Positions 1 to 12,125 of a stretch of DNA of 64,000 bases are shown here, one piece after another; the stretch's first letter is position 1; each line of letters starts with the position of its first letter. The translations under genes and the position numbers were made by a program. The stretch comes from Ariolimax columbianus (taxonomy: Eukaryota > Mollusca > Gastropoda > Stylommatophora > Arionidae). The DNA lies in contig JAVGWX010000004.1 of the NCBI GenBank assembly GCA_036924085.1, forward strand, positions 15,217,454 to 15,281,453, read 5' to 3'. The notes under the pieces were generated by a model. The model saw only the letters and a program-made list of their open reading frames with translations, did no database searches and was not told where the DNA came from.

Positions 1-250
1 ATGTTCCACTGATATCAGTTTCATATTAATGATATCATCATACCCTTTTAAACCCTACATTCTGTGCAGACATCCATTATCAAAGAATTGAGCCCTTAGG
101 TTTGCTACAGAGCCATACCATAGCACGGAATTTACAACGACGTCGAATATTTTTATTTTTTAGCTAGACTTAGTTTAATTTGATTTCCGCAAAGTGCCAA
201 AATGCAATGAAAGCTTCTCTTACCTTATGTATTCTAATTTAGACATCTTT
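1..250. other. Unassigned AT-rich sequence
   Basis: No ORF, repeat unit or RNA feature was recognised. It ends where homology to the CR1-like element starts. Confidence 0.4.
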
Positions 251-1967
251 AGCTGCTTAATCTGCTTAATCAGTACTTTGGCACAGTCTACACAAAGGAG
301 GACTGCTCCGAGATCCCAGAGCCTATAGATATTTTTCAAAGAGACATGGATACAGCGGAATTAAGATCAATCTGTATTACAGAGGAAATGGTTTTTAAAA
401 AATTGGAGGGGTTGAAAGTGAATAAATGTCCAGGTCAAGATGGTATTCACCCAAAATTGCTGTATGAAATTAGAAACCAACTAGCAAAACCATTGGCTAT
501 ATTATGTTCTCAATCACTTACAAAAGGGATTGTTCCACGGGATTGGAAAGATGCAGGAGTGATCCCCTTATTCAAAAAAGGCAAAAAATCAGATCCGGCA
601 AATTATAGACCGGTGAGTTTAACGAGCATAGTCTGTAAATTGTTAGAGTCAATAATCAAAGAAAACATTGTAATGCATTTAGAAAAATTTAATCTAATTA
701 GAAATAGTCAGCATGGGTTTACTAGAGGGAGATCATGCTTAACAAATCTATTAGAATTCATGGAGGAGGTTACTAAAATCATAGATAAAGGGGAGCCAGT
801 GGATGTTATTTATCTAGACTTTGCAAAGGCCTTTGATAGAGTACCTCATCAAAGATTATTTCGAAAGTTAAAATCACATGGAATAGGTGGCGAAGTTGCC
901 AAATGGATTGAAAATTGGTTAACAGGAAGAAGGCAGAGGGTGGGCATAAATAAGGAGTACTCTGAGTGGAGTGAAGTGAAAAGTGGTGTGCCACAGGGCT
1001 CGGTTTTGGGACCAATTTTGTTCTTGAAATATATAAATGATTTGGACATTGATATGAGATCCATGATTGCAAAATTTGCTGATGACACAAAACTATGCAG
1101 AAGTGTCTCATCTAAAGCGGAAGTGGATATATTGATGTCGGATTTAGATAAAATTCGAGAATGGTCTGTAAGCTGGCAAATGGAGTTTAATGTAGATAAA
1201 TGTACAGTCATCCACATGGGTAGATCCAATATGGAACATAAATACAGAATGGGAGAAAACAATATTAGAAAGATAGATAAGGAAAGGGACCTAGGGGTTA
1301 TAATAGATCATACAGGAAAGGTGAGTGAGCAAGTTAAGGTAGCAGTGAAAAAGGCAAATGCAATGTTAGGTATGATAAAAAGAAATATTAAACATAGGAG
1401 CAAGGAAGTGATCGTCAAACTGTATAAAGCTTTAGATAGACCTAGATTGGAGTACTGTGTACAGGTGTGGAGTCCTTATCATAGAGGGGACATAAACATG
1501 CTAGAAAGAATACAAAAAAGAGCGACAAAGATGATAGTTGGATTCCAGAATTACAGTTATGAGGAACGACTCAGAAAAACGGGCCTACAGTGTCTCGAAG
1601 AGAGAAGAATTCGTGGTGACTTAATACAGGTTTATAAGATGATCAGAGGAATCGATAAATTAGACTATAACAAGTTTTTTAAAATACAGCCACCTACAAT
1701 AACACGAGGGCATAGCTACAAGCTGATTAAAGAGAGGTCCAGGTTAGATATTAGGAAATATTTTTTTAGTCAGAGAGTGGTGTCTGCTTGGAATGCATTG
1801 CCAGGGGAGGTGGTGGAGGCAGGGACAGTTAATGCGTTTAAGAATAAACTGGATGCGCATAGATTTTAGAGCAAGGTGATGTAAATGTAAATGTGACTGG
1901 TTGTATACAGACTCTGCAGGGTCTTCTAAACCAGTATAAAGACGTTAAGTTAAGTTAAGTTAAGTTG
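251..1967 (+). mobile_element. CR1-like non-LTR retrotransposon, 5'-truncated copy 1
   Basis: Matches the second copy at about 22876-24571 from just before the RT domain to the 3' end. The endonuclease half and ORF1 are missing, the usual result of incomplete target-primed reverse transcription. The 3' UTR is about 100 bp and ends in four TTAAG-type pentamer units, consistent with the short microsatellite tails of CR1-like elements. The copy-2 tail has only one such unit. Confidence 0.9.
253..1869 (+). pseudogene. CR1-like reverse transcriptase, truncated ORF2
   Basis: Target-primed reverse transcriptase of a CR1-like element. The frame is open from about 253; the first Met is at 346 (507 aa), but this is not the native start because the N-terminal endonuclease is absent. 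Visible RT motifs in order: NYRPVSLTSI, the palm motif YLDFAKAFDRV, GVPQGSVLGP, and the catalytic AKFADDTKL. Compared with the copy-2 protein I count nine substitutions in 507 residues (about 98% identity). Two fall at conserved-looking positions: FLKYIND where copy 2 has FLIYIND, and KALDRPRLEY where copy 2 has KALVRPRLEY. The copy is therefore young but probably non-functional. No flanking gene relationship is seen. Confidence 0.88.
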
Positions 1968-2129
1968 TCTATATTATTGCTAAGATATATGAATTATTCA
2001 ATATACCAAGCACAATCTGAGTGTAGATCGTTGCATTTATTCTCATGATTTAATATTTTTTTCTCGATGTATTTTCGGTCATTTTCTGTGACCTATCATA
2101 AAGTATATTTGTTTTCGTTTTGCATCTGA

Positions 2130-2345
2130 TTACGGTTCCATGGCAGAGAAGTGCAGCTGACGGAACGGGTTGGGTGTCGGCTTTGACTAAGAGGACATGC
2201 GTTCAAATCATCGCATATGTTTTCGTCTCTATTGAAAGTAAAATAAAAATATTCGTCTGCATAGTGTACGCAGACTGTAGAGACAAGCGACCTTTTTTCC
2301 TCAACCATATTTGTTCTCCCGGTGGTCCTTGGCAGAAGGAATAAA
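2130..2345 (+). mobile_element. tRNA-derived SINE, family S3 (copy 1)
   Basis: The start has a tRNA-like head with a B-box-like GCGTTCAAATC. A body follows with a short inverted element (GTCTGCATAG...CGCAGAC) and a T-run. The same order of elements recurs at 17455-17650, so this is a dispersed family. Pol III transcription is inferred from the box-like motifs only. Confidence 0.55.
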
Positions 2346-2719
2346 CATCACAATGACAGTTTCTTTATGGGGCTGAAGAGCGAAATCCTCGGCGCCAAGT
2401 TCAAATCATCAAGTTGGGTTGTTAAATTTCATTTAATGTCATCTGTAGCATGAGCAAGGTTACTGAGTCTCAACACTCCGGCGGATGACTCGAACTGCAT
2501 CCCTGTTTCAGGTTAACTTACTGTTCAGCGTGGCCCAATAATTTAGGCCTGGATGGTGATTTCTTGTTGATGACACAAGAGAGATGAATAGAGAGGACCT
2601 TCGCCAGAAGAAAGTGAAGGCACTCACAAATAACAGCAATCATGGGGCCACCAGTACAGTGGTCAGGGCACTTCAAATGCTCCTGCTGTGGTGGTTTGGG
2701 CAAAACTGGTATAGAGAGG

Positions 2720-2912
2720 TCTTCATCAGACTTAACCGTTTGATCAGGAATGAATGGGTAGAGACCCACGACTTGTATTCCTCGATGTCTTTCCATTCCT
2801 AACCGCAAGTCAGGTACCCATTTACTGCTGAGTCAATTGGAGCGTACCGCTTGTGAGAGTTGAAACCGTATCTTTGCCGTGAAAAAAGAACGCTTTACCA
2901 CTGCGCCAATCA
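2720..2912 (-). mobile_element. tRNA-derived SINE, family S1 (minus)
   Basis: Read on the minus strand it begins with a tRNA-like head: A-box TTGGCGCAGTGG and B-box-like GGTTTCAACTC. The body contains AAATGGGTACCTGA. Related bodies occur at 12125-12350 and 31845-31990, and a related head at 32200-32275. Confidence 0.65.
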
Positions 2913-3769
2913 GATTTGTATAGTAAGTTGCTTTACGTGATTCTTGTGTTAGATATGTGTGTATTACGAGTGTTTAAAACAAAAGATACCTCCTGGTGAT
3001 AGTTGCCATTTGGTTTCCTGTTTCTTTACATTACACGTGACTAGAACAGACAAATAAGCACATACCAAACCATCTCACCCTGACTTGCCAACCGTCCCTT
3101 ACTGCGATAATGACTGAGAGATGGCGGTAAACCTTCCAGGAAGTGGGACTTATCCTGATGTTATTAAAGTCTCAGAGTTGACCAGAAATAGTGCTGCACT
3201 CACCACTACCGTACCGCACCATCATGATCGAGTTAACTTTGTCATTCGCATCTAGATTAGACGAGTAACGCTCTTTAAAACTAAATTGACCAAATACATT
3301 GACCTGGCTACCAGGTTCAGGCCAGCGGAGATTGTAGCTCAAGTCCAAACTGTAGACTTAGTTAGACTCAAGAGATATAGTGACCGCATGTGTACACGAC
3401 CTGATGAAGCAATTAGGAGCGCGAGGACAGTCTAGAACAAGAACAGCGAAAGAAATTGGAGAAGCAGCTGAAAAGGCATCACAATGGCTGTTGAGTAACC
3501 GCAATCGACATTGGAATAAAGAACAGTAAGTTTATATAAATCTAAATACTAATTTCGTCACCACACCAAGCTAGTGCAATAGATGAAAAAAATAACCAAC
3601 CGCTCACACTTCGCCCCCCCCAACTCTTTGAGTGTCAAGAAGCTAAAGGAACGATACATTTGCACGAAAATGGACAGGTGGAGTGGAGATGGGGTTGATA
3701 GAGTACTTCTGACGATCAGATTGCCTACTGTTGTGTTATTCTGCATAAAAATCCTTTTTACAATTCACC
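2913..3769. other. Unassigned sequence
   Basis: Only short ORFs are present (about 60-70 aa, overlapping on both strands near 3558-3789) with no recognisable motif. No RNA gene was recognised. Confidence 0.35.
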
Positions 3770-4055
3770 TATGTTGCACTGTGTTCTAAATAGAGATAGC
3801 GTTTCTAATTATTCCACGTTGCATTGTTCTGCGTAAAAATAGCGTTTCCAATTATTCCCTGCTGCATTGTTCTGTGCAGAGATAGTTTTCAATTACCCAC
3901 TGTTGCATTGTTCTGCTTAGATATAGAGTTTCAAATTATTCCCCGTTTCACTGCGCAGATATAGAGTTTCCAATTATCCCCTGTTGCATTATTCTGCGCA
4001 TATATAGAGTTTCAAATTATTCCCCGTTGCACTGCGCAGAGATATAGTTTCCAAT
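3770..4055. repeat. Degenerate ~45-60-bp tandem repeat, about 6-7 units
   Basis: Units share GTTGCATTGTTCTGCG, then AGATATAGAGTTTC and AATTATTCCC, with length variation between copies. Confidence 0.75.
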
Positions 4056-4925
4056 CATCGTTGAGTTAATTGTTTATCTTCTGGGCTAGTAGTCCTAAAT
4101 GAATCCGAACATCCACACTAGCTAGAATTGTGATATGTAGCTCGGCCGCTCCCATTCTGCTCTGTGGTATAGATATGTTTTTGTCTTTTTCTTGTGGCTA
4201 AAATTATCTGCAGGATGGGATAGTCTACCCTATGTCCAACCTTCCTTATTCGACTATTGCGATATACAAGACAGGTCACAGTGTAGCTATTCTTTGATCC
4301 TATTTCGGACCTCGGTAGCACAGGGGTATATGTAGCCTAATTAAATGATTTGGCGAAAGTTTGCACAAAGAACACAAACATAAATCGCCTTACAGAAAAA
4401 CAATTCTAAAAAAACAAAAACGCGCGAATATAATATTTTACATTCTTTTAAAATAAATAAAGCGTAGGATATGTCGCGTTGCACTTTTCAACTGTTGGAC
4501 TACGATATTTGCACTCTGAGGCATGGCACATCTGCTTTATACACGTTTTCTCGTCCAGTTTAGCGCTCCATAGTCTTTGATTTTTACGAGACTAACTTCA
4601 AGGCATCAAGTGGTTTCACGTCTCCTAGATAAATGAAACGTGTGGTTTATGGACGCATTTGACAGCGGATATAATGGTATGGTATGCTTTATGGCAAATT
4701 CTACACTCGAGGGTAGACTAGAAGCGACTAAGCCAGTAAGTACCTGGATCATTATGGACTTTCACTGGGGCCCTTTACCCAGTTAGGAGCAAACAGAAAA
4801 TGGACAAACAACGAGGTAAGTAAGGGGGATATAAAGTAACCGAACAACAGAGAAAAAAGTCAAGTAATTGGTACTCCGGAATTCACCAGTGATCGATTCC
4901 CGAGTGCCACTTAATCTATAGATTG
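4056..4925. other. Unassigned sequence
   Basis: A 67-aa minus ORF (4118-4321) has no recognisable motif. Near 4455-4570 there is faint similarity to dispersed repeat DR-A (TACGATATTTGCAC), too weak to call. Confidence 0.3.
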
Positions 4926-5154
4926 TAAAAGGTCTATATTTATAACTAAATATAAATGTCGAAAATTGTCTTCATTTGAACTTGAATTTATTAAAATCGA
5001 AAAAGGTCTATATTTATAACTAAATCTTTATATTGAAAAGATCTGTATATTGAACTATATCTATTTATATAGAAAGGTATTTATTTTGAACTAAATATAT
5101 ATATATAGAGAGAGGTCATAATTTTGAGTTATTGAGATATATATATAGGTAAGG

Positions 5155-5383
5155 GGAAAGGCCGCCGTCTATCGTAGACGATGATGGCATAATTACTACG
5201 CTACTTTTTATCCTCACTCTCTCGTCTCGAGACCCCAGTGGCAAGTCAAGGACACGACGACTAGGCGGCGATTACGAGATGCAGGGGACTCCGCATCAAG
5301 TACCCATGAAAAGTCCAAAGTCCAAAGTCGAACCCACACCACCTGATCAGAGTCTGATGGCTTAACCACTTTGACGCGGAATC

Positions 5384-5388
<5 letters not shown>
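5155..5388 (-). mobile_element. tRNA-derived SINE inserted in the 36-bp array
   Basis: On the minus strand the head reads like a tRNA gene: CGTCAAAGTGGTTAAG (A-box region) and GTGTGGGTTCGAC (B-box). The unrelated body extends to about 5155. It is flanked on both sides by the 36-bp AT-rich units, so it inserted into the array. Confidence 0.65.

Positions 5389-5467
<79 letters not shown>
5386..5467. repeat. (TA)n microsatellite
   Basis: About 41 uninterrupted TA units directly beside the tRNA-like head of the SINE. Confidence 0.98.
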
Positions 5468-5470
<3 letters not shown>

Positions 5471-5867
5471 GAAAAAGGAAACGGTCCATATTTAGAAAAA
5501 AATATAAATATCTAGAAAGGTATATTTTGTAAACTAAATATTTTTATCGAAAAAGATACATAATTTGAAGTAAAGCTATTTATTAAAAAAGGTATATATT
5601 TAGAACTAAATCTATATATTGAACAAGGTCTATATTTAGAACTAAATCTATATATTGCACAAGGTCTATATTTATAACTAAATCTATATATTGAATAAGG
5701 TCTGTATTTAGAACTAAGTATATATATTGAACAAGGTCTGTATTTAGAACTAAATCTATATTTTGAACAAGGTCTATATTTATAACTACATGTCTAGCTC
5801 GAACAAGGTCTATATTTACAACTAATTGTATATTTCAAAGAAAGTCTGTATTCAACACGTTACAATA

Positions 5868-6311
5868 AGTTGAATGTGAGAAAGGGGAGACCAATGATAA
5901 CACATTGTGTAGGTGTTTAGCTCAGTTAATCACTCATATCTCATGTCGTTCTTACAGCGTGATGCAAAATCGTCAGCTTCACTTTAATGTAATTTTAGGA
6001 TGTATATATTCCCAGATGCTTCAGATATGCTTGTTTTTGCTATTGTTGCCCTATTTTATTTGTTCTGGAACTTGCTCTCATTTCTATTAAACAAACTGAA
6101 ATCCGTTAATGAGTTGTCCGTCAAGTAAAGCAAGTATTCGGAGGGAGAGTACATTATTTATTCATGACACCCCCCAACAATTTCTCAAATATGTTTGAAA
6201 ATGAAAATGTGATTTCTGGGAATGTTGAAGATCAGCTTGGATTATGGATTGAAGACCATCTTAAATTAATTCCTAGAAGTAGTCAATGCAGAGAGAAAGA
6301 GAGAGCGATAG

Positions 6312-6313
<2 letters not shown>
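5868..6313. other. Unassigned sequence
   Basis: Contains a 61-aa plus ORF (5905-6090) with a hydrophobic C-terminal half and no family match by eye. It may be chance. Confidence 0.3.

Positions 6314-6378
<65 letters not shown>
6314..6378. repeat. (GA)n microsatellite
   Basis: About 32 near-perfect GA units. Confidence 0.98.
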
Positions 6379-6382
<4 letters not shown>

Positions 6383-6762
6383 TTTTTCACGACCATGCTT
6401 AAAGGATTTAGTGATCTTGTTCAACGATTTTCTGCCGACACTGGAAATCCGAAGCTGCAAAATGTGCACACATCAACTACAATTTCCATTTATTTTTAGA
6501 CAATAAAACCTCTACACTTCTAATTACTTCATCTAACTTTATTCGTTTCCTGTTGAGAGTTTATTTTTTAAACGTGCATCTCATTTATTTATTTATCCTC
6601 TTCATTATTTACATACATTTTATGCGTATAGTTCTCTGAACCCAATTTAATCATTTAGTTTCATACGTTGATCCTTTTTTGAATTTTTCTTTTGCTCAGT
6701 CCATGATAAGACCTATGTGTTTAGTTTAATATCATTATTGATGGTTTGGCCCAGCTTGCCTA

Positions 6763-7064
6763 GGCTACCAAACCCTGAAAGGGCTTAAGTAGCAGAATTT
6801 AGTCCAGAGAACGGAATGCTTTGTGTCATAGTTTACAGCTTGACTGCGATATTTGCACCTTTCGGTCCAACACATCTGACTTCAGCAAGCATTTTTTGAG
6901 TATCGGGCTAGCATTCCTTCTTCGATTCCTTCTCCTTAGCCAGTCTACCCTGTTATCCAGGATCACCGCGTAGAGGCGTTGAAGGGTCTTGGCAGCTCTG
7001 GCTCCCTAGCCCTGACTAGCAGCCAGCTATGGGTCGCTGACCGCTGCAGCTCATGCGCTGCTCC
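6763..7064 (+). repeat. Dispersed repeat DR-A, copy 1
   Basis: Shares with the other copies: ACCCTGAAAGGGCTTAAG, GACTGCGATATTTGCACC, GTTATCCAGGATCACC and ATGGGTCGCTGACC. DR-A is about 330 bp and occurs in both orientations in this window. It has no ORF. Confidence 0.85.
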
Positions 7065-7439
7065 TTATTGGTGGTTTTATTTTTAGTACCGGCCATAAAT
7101 GTTCAATTTGACTGCAGTACCTTGTATACTTTTATACACAAGCTATTTGTGTCGGTGACATCTAGCGAAAACGTGTCCAGGAAATTTCGCTTCAGCACTG
7201 TTTTGCACCTCCTTTGCGGACTCTAAGGCCATTTAATTGGGTTAAAGAATAGGACCGCTGCACATCCCTGTGTGTTGTAATTGTCGTTGTTATTGTTGAT
7301 ATTGTGGACGCCATTTTCGTACTAAGTTAACTCAACTTCAAACGATGGTTTTTTTTAGTTGTAGGTTACAGTGGCCCTTCCTACATCCGCAGTGATGCTT
7401 GAGAAAGTAGCCCTCCTGGCTGTGGTGTAATGTTAGACT

Positions 7440-7660
7440 CCTCAGTAAGTTAACCAATATTGGGATTGAAATGTTGACAACCAACATTGGTCAGATTGTC
7501 AGATGAGGATTTGAGGTGAGGTCTTGTTCAGTATGTTTCACCTGACTCTATCGTTAGCCTTCGCGCCCCGCCCCCCCCCTAAATCAGTATGTTTCAACTG
7601 ATCCTATTGTTAGCCTTTGTTCCCGCTGGCGTATCATAAAAGGCGGCTAAAGAAGGTTGT
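7440..7660. repeat. Fragment of a dispersed repeat with a local duplication
   Basis: CAGTATGTTTCA plus about 20 following bases occurs twice (near 7531 and 7585). The end segment (CGTATCATAAAAGGCGGC) resembles 31245-31275 (ATGTCGTAAGAGGCGAC) and 19258-19272, suggesting another short dispersed family. Confidence 0.45.
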
Positions 7661-7974
7661 TCATGGTGCTAGCAAAAGCATCGTGCAAAAAAGTTCTACA
7701 GTTATTACCACTGCAGGTGTTCGAAGAGTAACATCATGGTCAGGTGAAATATACTGATCAAGACTTCCCACCGCGTTAGGCTCTTTGTAAACAGTCTATG
7801 TCACAGCAGTCTAGCCAACGGGGTGGGGGTCGACCCCCCTACCCTCCCTACAGACAGTTATAAACTCAATGAGGAGCTCCGCATTGCGCTGCAGCCAAGA
7901 GGACCTCAGTCCATCATTTCATCTAGGCCTTGGGATGTCTTCTCCTTGGACGTTTGTCCTGAACATGCGAGACA

Positions 7975-8220
7975 ACCATTTCTGCGTCTTCCGGTTCGAC
8001 ACATCCGGTTTCAGCAAATATTTTTTAGACGGAGGTTGTCTTCCCTTTTCGTTCCTTGTTCACTTAGCCAGACTATACGTGTGCAGTGTGTTTCCGGGAC
8101 CACCACTTGGAGACGAAACAGGGTCTTGATTAGCTGTGGTTCACTGACCCTGACATAAATTGTCAGTTATGAGTCGCTGGCTATTGTCAGCCCATTCACT
8201 GCTACTTCTTCGAAAATGTC
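7975..8220 (+). repeat. Dispersed repeat DR-A, diverged copy 2
   Basis: Shows the DR-A order: GGTTCGACACATCCGG, TTTCAGCAAATATTTT, a diverged ATCCAGGATCACC region and TATGAGTCGCTGG. Overlapping short ORFs (7823-8158) look like chance. Confidence 0.65.
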
Positions 8221-8493
8221 AGCTCATTCATAGAGACGTGACTTTGTTTTTTCCCAACCGCACTCTTCTCTCCCCCCCCCCACCCCCACCCAATCCTGTA
8301 TGTGGTTAAACTGAAAATGTTTAAATCCGTCGAGTAATTTAAAAGACTATATTTAGTACACCAGAGATAAGCAATATTTTTTCGTTTGATTCAAAGATCT
8401 ATAAACCAAATCTTTAAACAGTATTTAACACACGAAGTTGTGGAGCGTTGTAAACGCCTAGTCTACAACATGGTATATCAATTTGTTGAGCAG

Positions 8494-8826
8494 CGCATGA
8501 TCTTCAGGGGTCAGTGACCCATAGCTGATTACCAGCGTCAGGGTCAGCGACCTATAGCTGACTGCTATGGTTAGAGTCAGCGACCTATAGCTGACTGCTA
8601 GCGTCAGGGCCAGTCACCCATAGCTAACTGCTAGATTCAGGGCCAGCAAACCAGAGCTACCAAGACCCATCTGCATTTCCATGCACTGATCCTGGATAAC
8701 AGGATGCAACAGAGCAGACTGGCTAAGGTGACAGGGTCGATGAATGAAGGCGTACCCGGTACTTAAAAATGCCTGCTGACGTCGGATGTGTCGGACCGAA
8801 AGGTGCAAATATCGCAGTCAAGCTAA
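8494..8826 (-). repeat. Dispersed repeat DR-A, copy 3, with internal tandem expansion
   Basis: Reverse orientation. The segment GTCAGCGACC(C/T)ATAGCTGACTGC, single in the other copies, is repeated about four times between 8507 and 8640 with a period near 34-40 bp. Confidence 0.85.
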
Positions 8827-8967
8827 AGTATACTGGAGACAAAAAAGTAACCACCAGCAAAAATAGTCTTCACAGACTAGATTTTTAATAGAGGCAATAC
8901 AAAAAACAAACATCGAACCGCTGTTATCAGACTTCAGAGCGGAATTAGTAAAACTCTAAGCCTGAAC

Positions 8968-11165
8968 AATAGCAGTCTGAAGTTAATGTTTTGGGATGAA
9001 TGAGGTTGTCTGAAGCTAATGTTTTGGGAGAAGTGGGGTTGTCTGAAGCTAATGTTTTGGGACGTGTGGGGTTGTCTGAAGCTAATGTTGTGGGAGGAGT
9101 GGGGTTGTCTGAAGCTAATGTTATGGGAGGAGTGGGGTTGTCTGAAGCTAATGTTGTGGGAGAAGTGGGGTTGTCTGAAGCTAATGTTTTGGGAATAGTG
9201 GGGTTGTCTGAAGCTAATGCTGTGGGACGAGTGGGGTTGTCTGAAGCTAATGTTTTGGGAGGAGTGGGGTTGTTTGAAGTTAATGTTTTGGGAGAAGTGG
9301 GGTTGTCTGAAGTTATTGATTTGGGAGGAGTGGGGTTGTCTGAAGCTAATGTTTTGGGAGGAGTGGGATTGTCTGAAGCTAATGTTTTGGGAGGTGTGGG
9401 GTTGTCTGAAGCTAATGTTTTGGGAGTAGCGGGGTTGCCTGAAGCTAATGTTGTGGGAGGAGTGGGGTTGTCTGAAGCTAATGTTGTGGGAGTAGCGGGG
9501 TTGTCTGAAGCTAATGTTGTGGGAGAAGTGGGGTTTTCTGAAGCTAATGTTTTGGGAGGAGTGGGGTTGTCTGAAGCTAATATTGTGGGAGGAGTGGGAT
9601 TGTCTGAAGCTAATGTTTTGGGAGGAGTGGGGTTGTCTGAAGCTAATGTTTTGGGAGGAGTGGGGTTGTCTGAAGCTAATGTTGTGGGAGGAGTGGGGTT
9701 GTCTGAAGCTAATGTTGTGGGAGGAGTGGGGTTGTCTGAAGCTAATGTTTTGGGAGGAGTGGGGTTGTCTGAAGCTAACGTTTTGGGAATAGTGGGGTTG
9801 TCTGAAGCTAATATTTTGGGAGGAGTGGGGTTGTCTGAAGCTAATGTTTTGGGAGGAGTGGGGTTGTCTGAAGCTAATGTTGTGGGAGGAATGGGGTTGT
9901 AGGAATCTAATGTTTTTGGAGTAGCGGGGTTGTTTGAAGTTAATGTTTTGGGAATAGCGGGGTTGTCTGAAATTATTGTTTTGGGAGGAGTGGGGTTGTC
10001 TGAAGCTAATGTTATGGGAGGAGTGGGATTGTCTGAAGCTAATGTTTTGGGAGGTGTGGGGTTGTCTGAAGCTAATGTTTTGGGAGTAGCGGGGTTGCCT
10101 GAAGCTAATGTTTTGGGAGGAGTGGGGTTGTCTGAAGCTAATGTTGTGGGAGGAGTGGGGTTGTCTGAAGCTAATGTTGTGGGAGAAGTGGGGTTTTCTG
10201 AAGCTAATGTTTTGGGAGGAGTGGAGTTGTCTGAAGCTAATGTTGTGGGAGGAGTGGGGTTGTCTGAAGCTAATGTTGTGGGACGAGTGGGGTTGTCTGA
10301 AGGTAATATTTTGGGAGGAGTGGGGTTGTCTGAAGCTAATGTTGTGGGAGGAGTGGGGTTGTCTGAAGCAAATGTTTTGGGAGGAGTGGGGTTGTCTGAA
10401 GCTAATGTTTTGGGAGGAGTGGGGTTGTCTGAAGCTAATGTTATGGGAGGAGTGGGGTTATCTGAAGCTAATGTTGTGGGAGAAGTGGGGTTTTCTGAAG
10501 CTAATTTTTTGGGAGGAGTGGGGTTGTCTGAAGCTAATGTTTTGGGAATAGTGGGGTTGTCTGAAGCTAATGTTTTAGGAGGAGTGGGGTTGTCTGAAGC
10601 TAATGTTTTGGGAGGAGTGGGGTTGTCTGAAGCTAATATTGTGGGAGGAGTGGGGTTGTATGAAGCTAATGTTTTGGGAGTAGCGGGGTTGTTTGAAGTT
10701 AATGTTTTGGGAGTAGCGGGGTTGTCTGAAGTTATTGTTTTGGGAGGAGTGGGGTTGTCTGAAGCTAATGTTTTGGGAGGAGTGGGGTTGTCTGACGCTA
10801 ATGTTTTGGGAATAGTGGGGTTGTCTGAAGCTAATATTTTGGGAGGAGTGGGGTTGTCTGAAGCTAATGTTGTGGGAGGAGTGGGGTTGTCTGAAGCTAA
10901 TGTTTTGGGAGTAGTGGGGTTGTCTGAAGCTAATGTTTTGGAAGGAGTGGGGTTGTCTGAAGCTAATGTTTTGGGAGGAGTGGGGTTGTCTGAAGCTAAT
11001 GTTTTGGGAGGTGTGGGGTTGTCTGAAGCTAATGTTTTTGGAAGAGTGTCGTCGGGGGAAGGGGGGGGGGAGAGAGGGGTCAGAAGTTATTGTTTTGGAA
11101 GGAGTGGGGTCGGGGAGGGTGGAGAGGGGTCTGAAGCTAATGTCTTGGGAGGAGTGAAGTGAGGG
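8968..11165. repeat. 33-bp minisatellite, about 63 units, with higher-order structure
   Basis: The unit reads GAAGCTAATGTTTTGGG then AGGAGTGGGGTTGTCT, 33 bp. Because 33 is a multiple of three, long repetitive ORFs exist (9000-9902, 300 aa; 9930-11162, 410 aa; 11-residue repeat SEANVLGGVGL), separated by TAG at about 9900. Blocks at 9360-9600 and 10020-10260 are nearly identical at an offset of 660 bp (20 units). Variant units with GTAGCGGGG at 9921 and 10680 are 759 bp apart (23 units). The plus strand is strongly G-rich. I treat the ORFs as by-products of periodicity. Confidence 0.95.
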
Positions 11166-11330
11166 GGTGAAGTGGGTCTGAAGCTAATGCTTTGGAAGGT
11201 GTGGGGTGAGAGGTGTGGGGGGGGGGCGGGCGGGGGGTGGAGTGTGTTGGCTCTAATCTAATGTTATTGGAATTTGGGGGTGGGGTGGGGCGCGGGAAGT
11301 GAGAGGAGTGATTCTGATTATTTGTTGAAT
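11166..11330. repeat. G-rich degenerate edge of the 33-bp array
   Basis: Runs of G (for example around 11217-11235 and 11275-11295) with decayed unit fragments such as TCTGAAGCTAATG and CTAATGTTATTGG. Confidence 0.6.
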
Positions 11331-11529
11331 GTGACATAAACAAGCTGACTCTCTACGAAGTATCACTGCCACAACATCGGTCTCCTGTAACTGACATAAT
11401 CAAATATGTTGGCAGCTTCAGGTCGATAAGTCCTACAGGTCGAAATCTGAAGGCTGTGTGACTAGTCATGTTTACGGTTACCTGCAAAGACCATATATCG
11501 TTGAGAATAACTTATATGATGGCTGCAGA

Positions 11530-12125
11530 TTTTTTTTTGCTCTAGCAATGGAAGTGAAAAGATGAATCTTTCAGTGTTGTATAGAAGAAACACTTCTCTG
11601 ATAATGGAAGTTTGGAACTGACTCGTTCATCGTTTGTAGAGATAACACTTCCCTGGCAATGTTTGAAACTGACTCGTTCATCGTTGTGTAAAAGAAACCG
11701 TTTTCAAACAACAGAAGAAATAATGAGAGTCTTTCCGTGCTATATAGAGAAATCAGGTATTTGACAATGGAAGTAAGGAAGTGTCTTTAAGTTTTGTGTT
11801 GAGTAAATAGGTATCTGACAAAGGGAACGAAGGAATGAACCTTTCAGTGTACCTTTGAATAAACAGCTCTCTGAAAATGGGAGTAGCAAAGTGAGTCTTT
11901 CAGTATTGTGTGGACTAAACTGCCCTATTGACAATGGAAGGGAAGCGAATCTTTCTGCGTTATGTAGAACACACAAGTCATGACAATGGAATTATGGAAT
12001 TCAGTCTTTCAATGTGATACCAAAACAAAACAACAAACAAAAAAACACAAAAAAACAAACAAACAAACAAACCAAACAGGTCTACGACAATGGAAGTAAG
12101 AAGGTCATTCTTTCAGTGCTGCATG
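11530..12125. repeat. Degenerate ~60-bp tandem repeat, about 9 units
   Basis: Units share GACAATGGAAGT, then GAGTCTTTCAGTGTTGTGT and TAGA. An (AAAC)n-like stretch lies at about 12015-12078. Confidence 0.75.

Larger units (their letters stand above)
4930..5867. repeat. AT-rich 36-bp minisatellite, split by a SINE and a (TA)n tract
   Basis: The unit is about 36 bp and includes AAGGTCTATATTTA, AACTAAATC and TATATATTGAAC. Units run from about 4930 to 5150 and resume at about 5480-5867. The interval 5155-5467 holds a minus-strand SINE and a TA microsatellite. Confidence 0.85.

Noticed and set aside
5155..5388. Functional tRNA gene on the minus strand
   Set aside because: A- and B-box-like motifs are present, but I could not fold a complete cloverleaf and an unrelated body follows. 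A tRNA-derived SINE fits better. The same applies to 2720-2912, 35111-35252, 39262-39420, 41030-41395 and 63660-63935.
9000..11162. 300- and 410-residue ORFs with an 11-residue repeat as a secreted or structural repeat protein
   Set aside because: The 33-bp period makes any stop-free unit open indefinitely. Other plus-strand frames are also open in long pieces, there is no signal peptide, and the ORFs begin and end with the array.
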